Assembly: GCF_003387155.1 (NCBI RefSeq)
Contig: NZ_QUMT01000001.1
Span: forward strand, 1,553,858 to 1,617,857
DNA from: Roseateles depolymerans
GTDB taxonomy: Bacteria; Pseudomonadota; Gammaproteobacteria; Burkholderiales; Burkholderiaceae_C
DNA: 64,000 nucleotides
Direction: 5' to 3'
Under the pieces are notes generated by a model. That model worked only from the letters and a program-made list of their open reading frames with translations, searched no databases and was not told the DNA's origin. The translations under genes were made by a program, and so were the position numbers. Shown piece by piece: positions 24,352-32,373 of the stretch. Position 1 is the stretch's first letter. Every line of letters begins with the position of its first letter.

Positions 24352-25512
24352 ATGCGCTACCACCAAAGTCGCCTCGGGGCGACGCAACTCCAGCCCGCCA
24401 CAGAGAAAAGCGCACGTCCCGCGAACGGGGAAGCCTCGTCCCCCACGGCAGCTCTCCATGCTGCGCTGCAGGCCGATGTCGATCAGTCGCCACGCATGCT
24501 GGCGCAGCGTCAAGCCATTGAGACAGCGTTCGGGAGTGCGATTCAACGTCAGCTCCACCCCGTGCAAGAAGAGCCCGATCCGTCGCATACCGGTCACGTC
24601 GCGGCAAACGGGCCAGGTGTCGTACAGCGGATCGCCCTCTATCACGGCACCACCATAGAAGCTGCCGGAAAGGTGTTGGACGGCGTTGATCCCTCAAAGG
24701 GCGGCGGCGAATTCGGTCAGGGTTTTTACACGGTGTTCGCGCCGGAGCAGGCCAAGCACATCGCCATGTACTACTGGGACAAGGAGAAGAAGTACAACAA
24801 GGGTGCCACGGGGATTGCGGTGGTCAAGATGAGCATTCCCGACAATTGGTGGGCTGCACTCATGAGCACTGGAGATGAGGACTACAAGGTCACCCATTCC
24901 GAGAATGGGCGCGACTGGTCGATGTTGAAGTACCAGGCGGATCCGAAGGAAAACAACGACGCCGAGGACGGGCCGGAGTTCGATGGATCCGAGCGTGAAG
25001 CGACAGAAGACAAGCCCTGGTTCCTGCCACGCAATGCCGATGAAGATGTCGATTACCAGGAAGAGGAAGACCGGAAATCCGATCTGGAACACGACATCAT
25101 CGTTGGACCGATCAAGGACAAACAAACGCCGTATCTGCAGGTCGTATTCGGTGCCCAGAGTGCGGACTACCTGCTGGCGCAAGACGAGGTCAAACGCTCC
25201 ATCTCGTTTCAGCAGACACAAGGGAAGACGGCGTTTGGAACCGGCGTTTATGACCCCATCAAGGCGTTGGCTTCGGAGGAAACCGGCTCCCTGGTCGAGA
25301 CCACCACAGTGCAGATCAAGCGCTTTCGCGAAGGTCTGGCGGCTGCCACCGACAGGTCAAAGCGTCTGAATCTCCTGACGAACGTCTTCGGTGGCATGCA
25401 GGACAAGAACATCCCTGACGAGATGGTGGCTGTCTTCAAGGAATTGAAAGTCGTCGGCGAGGACAAAGGCACGCTCGCCTTCAACTACTACAACGTTGGA
25501 AGTGGGGTGTGA
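24352..25512 (+). CDS. DUF3990-like ADP-ribosyltransferase-fold protein with a DUF4157-type effector leader
   Basis: A 386-residue protein with ribosome site gaggag before the ATG. Residues 40-67 (ADVDQSPRMLAQRQAIETAF) and VVQR (90-93) resemble the leader repeats found in DUF4157-type, contractile-injection-associated toxins; the DUF4157 metallopeptidase itself is absent. From residue 95 the sequence matches DUF3990, an ADP-ribosyltransferase-like fold. LYHGTT carries H98, GEFGQGFYTVFAPEQAKHIA carries Y126, and DIIVGP (248-253) closes the core. A strongly acidic insert (199-245) separates the halves. The last 100 residues are helical and unassigned. I infer an effector that modifies a host or rival target with NAD; neither the target nor activity is shown by sequence. 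Confidence 0.65.
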   Translation: MRYHQSRLGATQLQPATEKSARPANGEASSPTAALHAALQADVDQSPRMLAQRQAIETAFGSAIQRQLHPVQEEPDPSHTGHVAANGPGVVQRIALYHGTTIEAAGKVLDGVDPSKGGGEFGQGFYTVFAPEQAKHIAMYYWDKEKKYNKGATGIAVVKMSIPDNWWAALMSTGDEDYKVTHSENGRDWSMLKYQADPKENNDAEDGPEFDGSEREATEDKPWFLPRNADEDVDYQEEEDRKSDLEHDIIVGPIKDKQTPYLQVVFGAQSADYLLAQDEVKRSISFQQTQGKTAFGTGVYDPIKALASEETGSLVETTTVQIKRFREGLAAATDRSKRLNLLTNVFGGMQDKNIPDEMVAVFKELKVVGEDKGTLAFNYYNVGSGV

Positions 25513-25518
25513 GTGGAT

Positions 25519-25554
25519 GGCACGCCGCGGCGCTGGGCGCGGCGCGGTGGTGCC
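25519..25554. terminator. GC-rich hairpin between convergent genes
   Basis: Outer arms ggcac and gtgcc enclose a GC-rich, partly paired interior (gccgcggcgc against cgcggcgcgg). It sits seven bases after the ADP-ribosyltransferase-like stop and nine bases before the hydrolase stop. There is no T-run; termination is inferred from position. Confidence 0.4.
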
Positions 25555-25562
25555 GTGTCCCT

Positions 25563-26492
25563 TCAGCGGTCCGCCTGCACCTTTGTTACAAAGGCCGCCA
25601 GGTCCTTGTTGAAACGCTGGGTCTGCTCCACAAACGGCGCGTGTCCAGTCTCGGCATAGAACAGCGTCTCAATGGACGGATTCAGTTCCCGTGCCCGCTG
25701 AGCGGACGCTTCGGCACGGACCAGTGCATCCCGTTCCCCGTAGATCTGGAGCATGGGCTTGCGCACACGCCGCAGCCCTGATGCCGCGTCCACCGACATC
25801 CGGTGCACCGACTTCTGCATGTCGAAGGATGCCAGGGCGGCATTCGCCAGCAGGCGCTGAAACATGGTCGCTTCTGGGGGGCGTTCGAAGCAGAGTCGAA
25901 GGAAGACCCGTTCGGCGTCCAGGCGGGTCATGAGGTCGGCGGAGGTCATGTCGCGATAGACCTCGGGATGGGGCACGATCAATGCCTCCTTCAGCTCGAC
26001 GACCCCGCCGACATACACAATGCCGGCGAGGTGCGCATCACCATGCGCGGCCAGATAGTTGGAAATCACCGCAGCGCCGAGGGACCACCCCACAATGACG
26101 GGTCGCTTGGCTCCCGAGGCTTCAATGACCGCGCGCAGGTCCTCTGCCCAACGGCGCCCATCGGTGTAGGGCAAGGCTTCTTCAGGGCTGCCGGATTGGC
26201 CGTGCCCTCGCAGGTCGAAGGCGATGAGGCGCATCGACTGGAGATCGGGCGCCTCCAGTTGCTCTTGCCAACTGAGATGGCTGCCCAGCAGGCCGTGCAC
26301 CAGGATCACCGGCGGGCCTTGGGGATTACCGGTCTCCTGAACCGACAGCACCACGCCATCCGGCGCCTTCACGGTGTACTGGCGCAGGGCCGTCTGTGCG
26401 CTGACGTTGGCCAGCAGCCCGAGGGACAGGGCCGCAGTCATCAGGCCAGTGGAGAGGAGACGCTTCAGCGTCGAAGTCAGTGAGAGCGACAT
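25563..26492 (-). CDS. Secreted alpha/beta hydrolase
   Basis: A 309-residue alpha/beta-hydrolase with a Sec signal peptide (MTAALSLGLLANVSAQT, cleavage near residue 33). The oxyanion HG is in VILVHGLLGSHLSW, the nucleophile Ser in IVGWSLGAAV, the acid probably Asp in YGERDALV, and the His in AETGHAPFVEQ. Similar enzymes include epoxide hydrolases, haloperoxidase-like esterases and lactonases; the substrate is not readable. I chose the ATG at 26492, which puts the signal peptide at the N-terminus. It diverges from a MerR-family gene, with 82 bases between the starts, and is probably its target. Confidence 0.88.
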   Translation of the reverse strand: MSLSLTSTLKRLLSTGLMTAALSLGLLANVSAQTALRQYTVKAPDGVVLSVQETGNPQGPPVILVHGLLGSHLSWQEQLEAPDLQSMRLIAFDLRGHGQSGSPEEALPYTDGRRWAEDLRAVIEASGAKRPVIVGWSLGAAVISNYLAAHGDAHLAGIVYVGGVVELKEALIVPHPEVYRDMTSADLMTRLDAERVFLRLCFERPPEATMFQRLLANAALASFDMQKSVHRMSVDAASGLRRVRKPMLQIYGERDALVRAEASAQRARELNPSIETLFYAETGHAPFVEQTQRFNKDLAAFVTKVQADR

Positions 26493-26574
26493 GCAGGGCT
26501 CTGGAAGTGGAGGAGCCGCGACTCTCAAGCCTCACGCTGATGTCAGGGTCAAGGTGCGTGCTAGCATTTCCTCG

Positions 26575-26970
26575 ATGACAGACAGGTCTTCCGTCGCCGA
26601 AGAGGCCGGCTTTCTATCAATTGGCGCATTGTCCAAAGCGTCTGGCGTGAGTGTCCGCGCCTTGCGGCATTACGACGGGCTCGGACTGCTGCAATCGTTT
26701 CGGGCAGACAACGGCTATCGTCGGTTTCGCCGGGTGGCCGTTGTGCAGGTTCAGCAGATCCAGCGATTCTTGACGGCAGGCTTCACGCTGGAGGAAGTGC
26801 GCAGCTTTCCGGGATGCATGCTGATGATTGAAGGCGCCGCGCTTTGTACCGAGACGAAGCAAGCGCAGCGGGAACGATTGGCGGCGATTGAAGATCAGAT
26901 GGCGGCACTGGAGCGGCAGCGGGTGGCCTTGATGGAGATGCTGCAGAGAGGGACGCAGGGATTGCCGTGA
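26575..26970 (+). CDS. MerR-family transcriptional regulator
   Basis: A 131-residue regulator with the MerR winged helix (LSIGALSKASGVSVRALRHYDGLGLLQSFRADNGYRRF). A helical linker and dimerisation coil follow (RERLAAIEDQMAALERQRVALMEML). Two Cys in the linker region (GCMLMIEGAALC) could be redox or metal sensing but do not match the CueR, ZntR or SoxR patterns. It lies divergent to the alpha/beta hydrolase, and MerR regulators usually act on a divergent promoter. The ATG at 26575 begins just before the DNA-binding domain. The following membrane protein starts ten bases past its stop. Confidence 0.88.
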   Translation: MTDRSSVAEEAGFLSIGALSKASGVSVRALRHYDGLGLLQSFRADNGYRRFRRVAVVQVQQIQRFLTAGFTLEEVRSFPGCMLMIEGAALCTETKQAQRERLAAIEDQMAALERQRVALMEMLQRGTQGLP

Positions 26971-26979
26971 GGCTTCGCG

Positions 26980-27402
26980 GTGAACTTGCCGACGCCTACT
27001 ACGACGCGCGCCGTCCAAAAGGATTTTTTGGTGATTCGCTTGTTCCTGATGATGCTGGGTCTGGCCGTAGCCGCCTTTCTGACCCATGCAGTGTTCGCTG
27101 TCTTCTACGAGCGCGATGCGTTTCTGTATGTCGCGCCCATCCTGTTTGCGCTGGTAGCAGGGGCCTTTGCCATCGTGCCGCTGCGTCTGCGGTGGAACTG
27201 GCGGCTAGTGTGGCACTGGTCTTGGAGCTGGCCCCTTCTTCAGGTGGTCTTCTCGCCTGACGCGGCGCACTTCGGGGCGCTGGTGACGCCGGCGCGGATA
27301 CTGGCCGCCGTGGAGGTTGTAGCCTGCTTGGCAGTCTTGTTGACCATGAGACATGAGGCAGTGCAGGCTTGGTTTGCGGCGCGGGGCAGGGTCGCCTCTT
27401 GA
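26980..27402 (+). CDS. Small membrane protein
   Basis: A 140-residue protein with four hydrophobic segments (IRLFLMMLGLAVAAFLTHAVF; LYVAPILFALVAGAFAIVP; a Trp-rich WHWSWSWPLLQVVF; ILAAVEVVACLAVLLT). It starts at GTG, with gagg seven bases upstream, ten bases after the MerR stop, so it is probably co-transcribed with that regulator. I do not recognise a family. Confidence 0.6.
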   Translation: MNLPTPTTTRAVQKDFLVIRLFLMMLGLAVAAFLTHAVFAVFYERDAFLYVAPILFALVAGAFAIVPLRLRWNWRLVWHWSWSWPLLQVVFSPDAAHFGALVTPARILAAVEVVACLAVLLTMRHEAVQAWFAARGRVAS

Positions 27403-27558
27403 CTCGACGGACTGCATCTTCTGAGCGAGCGCTGTCGCCGTGTGAGGACGCCCGAGCGAACTCACGCGAGTGGGCCAGCATCGAGGCAACTGCCAACGGT
27501 TTCAACTTGTCCACAGCGACTGTGAAACGCTACTTGGCGGGGTGGCTGAGTGGGAGGA

Positions 27559-28008
27559 TCAGCGCGTGCGTCTGAACACCCACGCGCCGGCCACACTTCC
27601 AAACACCTGGATGAGCAAGCCACCGACTACGTACGCCGGATTCGGGCTACTTGTGGGGTTGAGCAGCATGACAACTTCGAAAGAGGCCGCCAGTATCCCG
27701 GCGACAAACCCTTGGGAGATCGCGGAGCCCCGTCCGTAGGCAGCAGAGACCCATCCGCAGGCGAGCGCAAACAAGACAGAGCTGAAAAAGCCGAGAACCA
27801 TCGGCAGCGTGAAGGCGTACTGCCCCAGGTAGGCGTATACCTCTTGCAAGGACCGCCCATTCGCCACCATGAGCCACGTCGTTACGTTGCTCGTCAACGT
27901 CCCCGTGTAGGCCGGGCCAGCGATACCGACTGCTGCCCCAACAAACGCGGCATGCCAGGTAAAACCGGTTTGAAGGCGGCTGGTCGGAGAGTGGAGAGAA
28001 TCGGTCAT
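27559..28008 (-). CDS. Four-transmembrane hypothetical protein
   Basis: A 149-residue inner-membrane protein with four hydrophobic segments (HAAFVGAAVGIAGPAYTG; YAFTLPMVLGFFSSVLFALACGWV; ISQGFVAGILAASFEVVMLL; AYVVGGLLIQVFGSVAGAWVF). The ATG at 28008 is chosen because reading further upstream would run through the tRNA and its terminator. The gene lies downstream of tRNA-Ala on the same strand but beyond that tRNA's terminator. Function is unknown. Confidence 0.6.
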   Translation of the reverse strand: MTDSLHSPTSRLQTGFTWHAAFVGAAVGIAGPAYTGTLTSNVTTWLMVANGRSLQEVYAYLGQYAFTLPMVLGFFSSVLFALACGWVSAAYGRGSAISQGFVAGILAASFEVVMLLNPTSSPNPAYVVGGLLIQVFGSVAGAWVFRRTR

Positions 28009-28130
28009 TGGCGAATCGTCAGGGAGGGCGTCTGTTTGGGGCGCTTCGTCAGCACTGGGTTCTTCAATCCGGCCTGGAGACTGGCCAATCTGGGAGGGAA
28101 CACGGGACGATGAGTGGAGCTGAACCCTTG

Positions 28131-28165
28131 AAAGATAAAGGCCCCAGAGGTTCCCCTCTGAGGCC
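28131..28165 (-). terminator. Rho-independent terminator of tRNA-Ala
   Basis: On the minus strand, an 11-bp GC-rich stem (ggcctcagagg with cctctggggcc, one G:G mismatch) and four-base loop is followed by TTTATCTTT. It lies nine bases past the tRNA 3' end and is a textbook intrinsic terminator. Confidence 0.88.
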
Positions 28166-28173
28166 GAATCGGT

Positions 28174-28249
<76 letters not shown>

Positions 28250-28343
28250 AACATGCAAATGACTATAGCAAAAATGCCCTCCGCGGCGCTTTGACGAAAC
28301 CCCGATACAAGAGGCATGCAGCGGCGATCTGCGCACGCGCCGC

Positions 28344-30569
28344 TCACCACCGGCACCCCTTGTCCTTCGCGGTGTCCCGCACCAGCGGCACCACGGCCAG
28401 CAGCCCCTTGTCTGCATAGGCTTTCCGGCATTCCTCCTGTCCCGCCCGCTTGATTTCATCCGCCAGCTTGTCCTTGGGTTCAGGCGGCGTTGGCATCGCC
28501 TGAATCACCCCATAGGCATTCCCCCGAGGCAGTGCAGGGCCTCGCTGCGGCCGTGGTGTCAGGTCCAGGCGATTGGGCGCATTGGGGGGTGTCGAGGCGG
28601 GGGTGGCGATGTCCTGGCCGGTCCTGGAGCCTGCGTCCGGCGCACCGACGCTCGGCTGAGTGCTGGTGGGGGTACTCGATCCGTCCAGTGAGATTCGATT
28701 GGCGGGCGTTGGCGTGTTGGCGCTTGGTGTCAAGGCCGATGAAGGCCTCGGTGTGGAAGAGGGTGGAACCGCCGCTGCGCTGGGTGGGGCTACCGTCGGG
28801 GCCGTGGGTGCCGCGGGCGTTGGCGGCGACGCGCTCTGCACAGACGGCTGTGTCGGCGTCGTGGTCGCTGTCGTAGCAGGAGTGGCAGGAGTCGCAGGAG
28901 TGGCAGGCGACGGCGCCTGCGTTGGCGTTGCCGGGCTGGGTGCCGGCGTCGGCGCAGCGCTTCGCGGCTGGGCCTGGTTAGTCGTTGGCGTCGTGCTTGG
29001 GGACGGCGTGTTCAGCGCCGGCGGTGTCGGCACCGACACAGCAGGGCTCGTTGCGGGCGGCGTGCTCACCGGCGTGGGTGTCGGGGCTGGTGTTGGAGGC
29101 GCGACAGGAGGCGTCGGCGCGGTTTGAGACGTCACCGGCGTCTGCGGTGGAGTTTGCGCTGCTGTCTGCGCTGGCGTTGGCGCGGGCGTGAGCGGTGGCA
29201 AAGGCGCGGGTGCCGCCAACGCCGGCAATGAAGGCGGTGTCGCCGTCGTCACCCGCTCGGCCGGCACGCGCGGCAGCCGCCGGACCGTCGTGGGGCTGTC
29301 GCTCAGCGTCGGGCGAGGGGGCTCGGGCAGTTGCAGGGCAGCGGGCGCTGGCAATGGCGCTGCGGTCGCTGTCGGCGGAGCCTTTCTGGCGGTCGCCTCG
29401 GTAGGCGTGCGCTCAATGCGCCGCACCGGCTCCGCCGTGTCCCTCAGCGTCGGACGTGGTGGCTCGGGCAACTCCAGCGCTGCAGGCCCTTGCAGCGGCC
29501 CTTCCGCCTCTGGCGTGGCCCGCCGGTCTGCCTGCGTGCCGGGTGCTGCTTGGCGCTCGATGCGTCGCAAGGTCACGGGCGTTTCGCTCAGCGTGGGGCG
29601 CGGCAATTCAAGCGCGGAGGGCGACGGCAGTGGAGCGTCATTGCGCGAGACCGGCAGCTTTTGCAGCGTGTCCCGCGACGGTGAAAGGCGATTGACCTGC
29701 GGGGCCGCGTCCGCCGGCAGGGAAAGCGTCGCCGTTGGCGCTGGAGGTTCCGTGGAAGGCGCAGTCGTCGGCGTCGTTGCAGGCGCCGGGGTGGCCACGG
29801 TCGCTGGTGCCGGGGAGGGCGTAGCCACGGGTGCCGTCACTGGCACCGCGGCCGCGGTGTCCCCTGCCGCGGCCGGAGTCGGCGAAGGAGCTGGAACCGG
29901 CGTCGCGGCGGTCACCCCTGCCTGCGGCGGCCGAGTCGGCTGCTGTGTTGGTTGAGGGGCGGGTGTCTGCTGCGGCAATGCCGCCTGCCTGGACGGTGAT
30001 GCGGCCGCGTTCCGCTCCGACGTGACTGGCGCAGGCGCAGGCGTGACCGGCGCTGGCGTGACTGGCGCAGGCGCCACCGGCGGCACTGGCTTGTCTTCCC
30101 GCGTTGTCGGCCTCACCGGCGTTGCCACGCCTGAACGGAGCTCCGCCTTCGCCGCTTGCTCCTCGTCCCCGGTCAGCCGCTCACCCGGCGTCTGTCGCCA
30201 CTGCCCCTGCCGGGCCGCTCCAGGCGCTTCATCGGGCTTCGGGGCCTCCGGCCGGACAGTGCCGCCATAACGCTGCTCACGCGCCGTGCCAACGGGTCCG
30301 CGCTCGGGCACGATCACCGCCGGGTCGCCCGACCCCTGCTCAAACCGATCCCCCTGCAGCCGCACGGTGATGGGCCCCCACGCGCCTTCACCCGGCTTGG
30401 CGGTTCCCCCCGGCGCATTGCCCACCACCAGCACCACCAGCACATGCAGCAGCACCGCCAGCATCAGGGCGGAGCCCAGATGATCCGGCGGACGGGTAGG
30501 GGATGGGAAGCTGGAGAGAACGGCGGACAAGGTGGCTGCAGCGGTCAGGAGTCGCTCCAGCCGCAGCAT
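28344..30569 (-). CDS. Proline/alanine/threonine-rich protein with TonB-like N-terminal anchor
   Basis: About 741 residues. One membrane segment near residue 35 (LGSALMLAVLLHVLVVLVVG) carries a Ser and a His, a combination found in TonB/TolA-type anchors. A linker of some 550 residues dominated by Pro, Ala and Thr follows. Within it, three tandem units of roughly 50-60 residues share ALELPEPPRPTL, then about seven residues, then RR(I/L). The C-terminal 60 residues (LADEIKRAGQEECRKAYADKG, VPLVRDTAKDKGCRW) carry two Cys. No TonB C-terminal fold is evident, and no ExbB/ExbD genes adjoin, so the energy-transducer role is only a resemblance. An in-frame GTG at 30602 may be the true start. Confidence 0.65.
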   Translation of the reverse strand: MLRLERLLTAAATLSAVLSSFPSPTRPPDHLGSALMLAVLLHVLVVLVVGNAPGGTAKPGEGAWGPITVRLQGDRFEQGSGDPAVIVPERGPVGTAREQRYGGTVRPEAPKPDEAPGAARQGQWRQTPGERLTGDEEQAAKAELRSGVATPVRPTTREDKPVPPVAPAPVTPAPVTPAPAPVTSERNAAASPSRQAALPQQTPAPQPTQQPTRPPQAGVTAATPVPAPSPTPAAAGDTAAAVPVTAPVATPSPAPATVATPAPATTPTTAPSTEPPAPTATLSLPADAAPQVNRLSPSRDTLQKLPVSRNDAPLPSPSALELPRPTLSETPVTLRRIERQAAPGTQADRRATPEAEGPLQGPAALELPEPPRPTLRDTAEPVRRIERTPTEATARKAPPTATAAPLPAPAALQLPEPPRPTLSDSPTTVRRLPRVPAERVTTATPPSLPALAAPAPLPPLTPAPTPAQTAAQTPPQTPVTSQTAPTPPVAPPTPAPTPTPVSTPPATSPAVSVPTPPALNTPSPSTTPTTNQAQPRSAAPTPAPSPATPTQAPSPATPATPATPATTATTTPTQPSVQSASPPTPAAPTAPTVAPPSAAAVPPSSTPRPSSALTPSANTPTPANRISLDGSSTPTSTQPSVGAPDAGSRTGQDIATPASTPPNAPNRLDLTPRPQRGPALPRGNAYGVIQAMPTPPEPKDKLADEIKRAGQEECRKAYADKGLLAVVPLVRDTAKDKGCRW

Positions 30570-30764
30570 AGCCCGGAACCAGGACGCAGCCGCGCTCTCC
30601 ACGCGGTCGCACGGTTCCTGGAAGCTGATCGATTACCCGCAGTGCCTGCTGCTGAGGCGCGCTGCTGCCCGCTGCTGAACGATGCGAAAGCGATGGGCTG
30701 GAGCCGTCCGGGGCCAGTCCTTGCCGCCCCATTGGCCACCCGGGCTGAACACCCGGCCTGACAC

Positions 30765-32015
30765 TCAGGTGTTGGGCGCCTGGTTCAGATCGGCGCGGCG
30801 GGCGCCGGTGAAGCGCTTGGCCCAATAGGCCTCACGCATGTCTTCCACACGCACCGCACCGCCGGCGCGCGGAGAGTGGATGAACTTGCCTTCACCCACG
30901 TAGATGCCCACATGCGAGAACGTCGCGCGCATGGTGTTGAAGAACACCAGGTCGCCCGGCTTCAGATCTTCCTTCTTGATGGAGATCAGCGCCGACATCT
31001 TGGCCTGCTCGTCCGCGCGGCGGGGCAGCACCAGGCCCACGCTCATCTCGAAGATGTGACGCGTGAAGCCACTGCAATCGAAACCATTGCTTACAGAATT
31101 CCCGCCGCGCCGATAGGGCACGCCCAGGAAGTTCATGGCGGACAGCACCAGGTTCGATGCCCGGTCCCGCACTTCATTCAGCAGACTGGGGTTGCCGGCC
31201 AGTGCGGCATTCTCGGCCTGGGTCTGCGCCTGTGCCTGGGCCACGATGCCCCGCTGCTGCAGGAATCGCGTGACCACGTCGTTGGAGGTGCCTGCCGCCG
31301 CGCCCATCATGGCGGTGGCGGGCAGTGCGGGCGCGATGGGCGCCATCATGGTGTTGGCGGCGGTGATGCTGGGCGTGCCGGCCGTGGAGTTCTGAGCAGC
31401 AGCCACCGAGGCCAGGGCCGGGGTGCCTGCGGACAGCGTGCCCCCTTGCGCATTCATGGCGGCCGCGGGCTGGGGCAGCAGCGCGGGCGTCGAACCCCCA
31501 GCGACGCTGGCCACGCTGGCCGTGCGCATCAGGCTCTGGCCATAAGCGCCCATCATCGTGCCGGGAGGCGGGGTCAGTTCCGCAGTGCGGGCTTCAGCCT
31601 TGTCGCGGGGCTTGGCATCGGTCTTGTCCTGATGCTTGGCGTCCAGCTCCGGCTTCTGAGCGCTGCTGACCTTGTCGAGCTTCTCGGCCTTGTCAGCCTT
31701 CTCGGCGGCTTCCGCCTTGGCGGTGCCTGCCTTGCTGGCCGACTTGTTCTTGCTGTCCTGCTTCGTTTGTGCGCTCTTCGCCACCTTGGTGGTCTTGGCG
31801 CTGGCGTTGGCGCTCTGCTTGCCCTTGTTGTCGTTGCCAGCCTTGGAGGCCTTGGACGATTTGGAAGAGGCCGCAGGCGCGTTTTCTGCGGCCTTCGCCG
31901 TTTGTTGCGCCCAGCAACTACCGGCTGTCAAGGCGCAAATCAGTCCCAGTGCGGCCGTGGCGCGCTGGACAGTTGTGCGGTGAGGAGCAGAAGAAGTGGG
32001 ACGGACAGTTCGCAT
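30765..32015 (-). CDS. Secreted NlpC/P60 (C40) peptidoglycan peptidase
   Basis: A 416-residue exported protein. The signal peptide ends near residue 35 (GSCWAQ). A Lys/Ala-rich low-complexity linker (SKSSKASKAGNDNKGK, then an acidic-basic stretch) covers about residues 40-150. The C-terminal 130 residues are an NlpC/P60 domain with Cys in FDCSGFTRHIFEM, His in TFSHVGIYVGEGKFIHSPR and the polar third residue near that His. The enzyme cleaves peptide cross-links in the cell wall. It is upstream of the Pro-rich TonB-like gene on the same strand with a 196-base gap. The linker probably spans or binds the wall. Confidence 0.9.
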   Translation of the reverse strand: MRTVRPTSSAPHRTTVQRATAALGLICALTAGSCWAQQTAKAAENAPAASSKSSKASKAGNDNKGKQSANASAKTTKVAKSAQTKQDSKNKSASKAGTAKAEAAEKADKAEKLDKVSSAQKPELDAKHQDKTDAKPRDKAEARTAELTPPPGTMMGAYGQSLMRTASVASVAGGSTPALLPQPAAAMNAQGGTLSAGTPALASVAAAQNSTAGTPSITAANTMMAPIAPALPATAMMGAAAGTSNDVVTRFLQQRGIVAQAQAQTQAENAALAGNPSLLNEVRDRASNLVLSAMNFLGVPYRRGGNSVSNGFDCSGFTRHIFEMSVGLVLPRRADEQAKMSALISIKKEDLKPGDLVFFNTMRATFSHVGIYVGEGKFIHSPRAGGAVRVEDMREAYWAKRFTGARRADLNQAPNT

Positions 32016-32068
32016 CGGTATTGGGCGCGGAGCTTAAGAAGCGATGCCGCGCTGGTCAAGCATCGAAC

Positions 32069-32086
32069 CCTGGGGATTGCCCCAGG
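32069..32086. other. Hairpin in the divergent spacer before prpE
   Basis: The arms cctgggg and ccccagg flank a four-base loop. The 358-base spacer 32016-32373 between the divergent peptidase and prpE genes shows nothing else I can support. The hairpin is 54 bases upstream of the peptidase start and 290 bases from prpE, and could be an operator or part of a leader. Confidence 0.35.
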
Positions 32087-32373
32087 TTTGACACCTGGCT
32101 TGGGGAAAGCCCTCGCTGTAGGGACGAGTCTCTCCTCAGGGAAGCCCGCATTGGACCATACAGGTCATGACAAAAGCTGTTTGAAGAAGTGTCCGATGGT
32201 GTGTTGGCGTGCGTTTTTCGCGGGTGTAAAGCGCGTGGCCGGCTTGTGCGAACACGCCATTGATATGTCGCAAATGCGAGCGACCGGTTCGCGGTGCGGG
32301 TCAGGGTGTCGTCAGACGCCGTGCGTGAAATCTGCCCATGGCACCGTTCAGAGTGCCCCATGGAGACAGCCCG

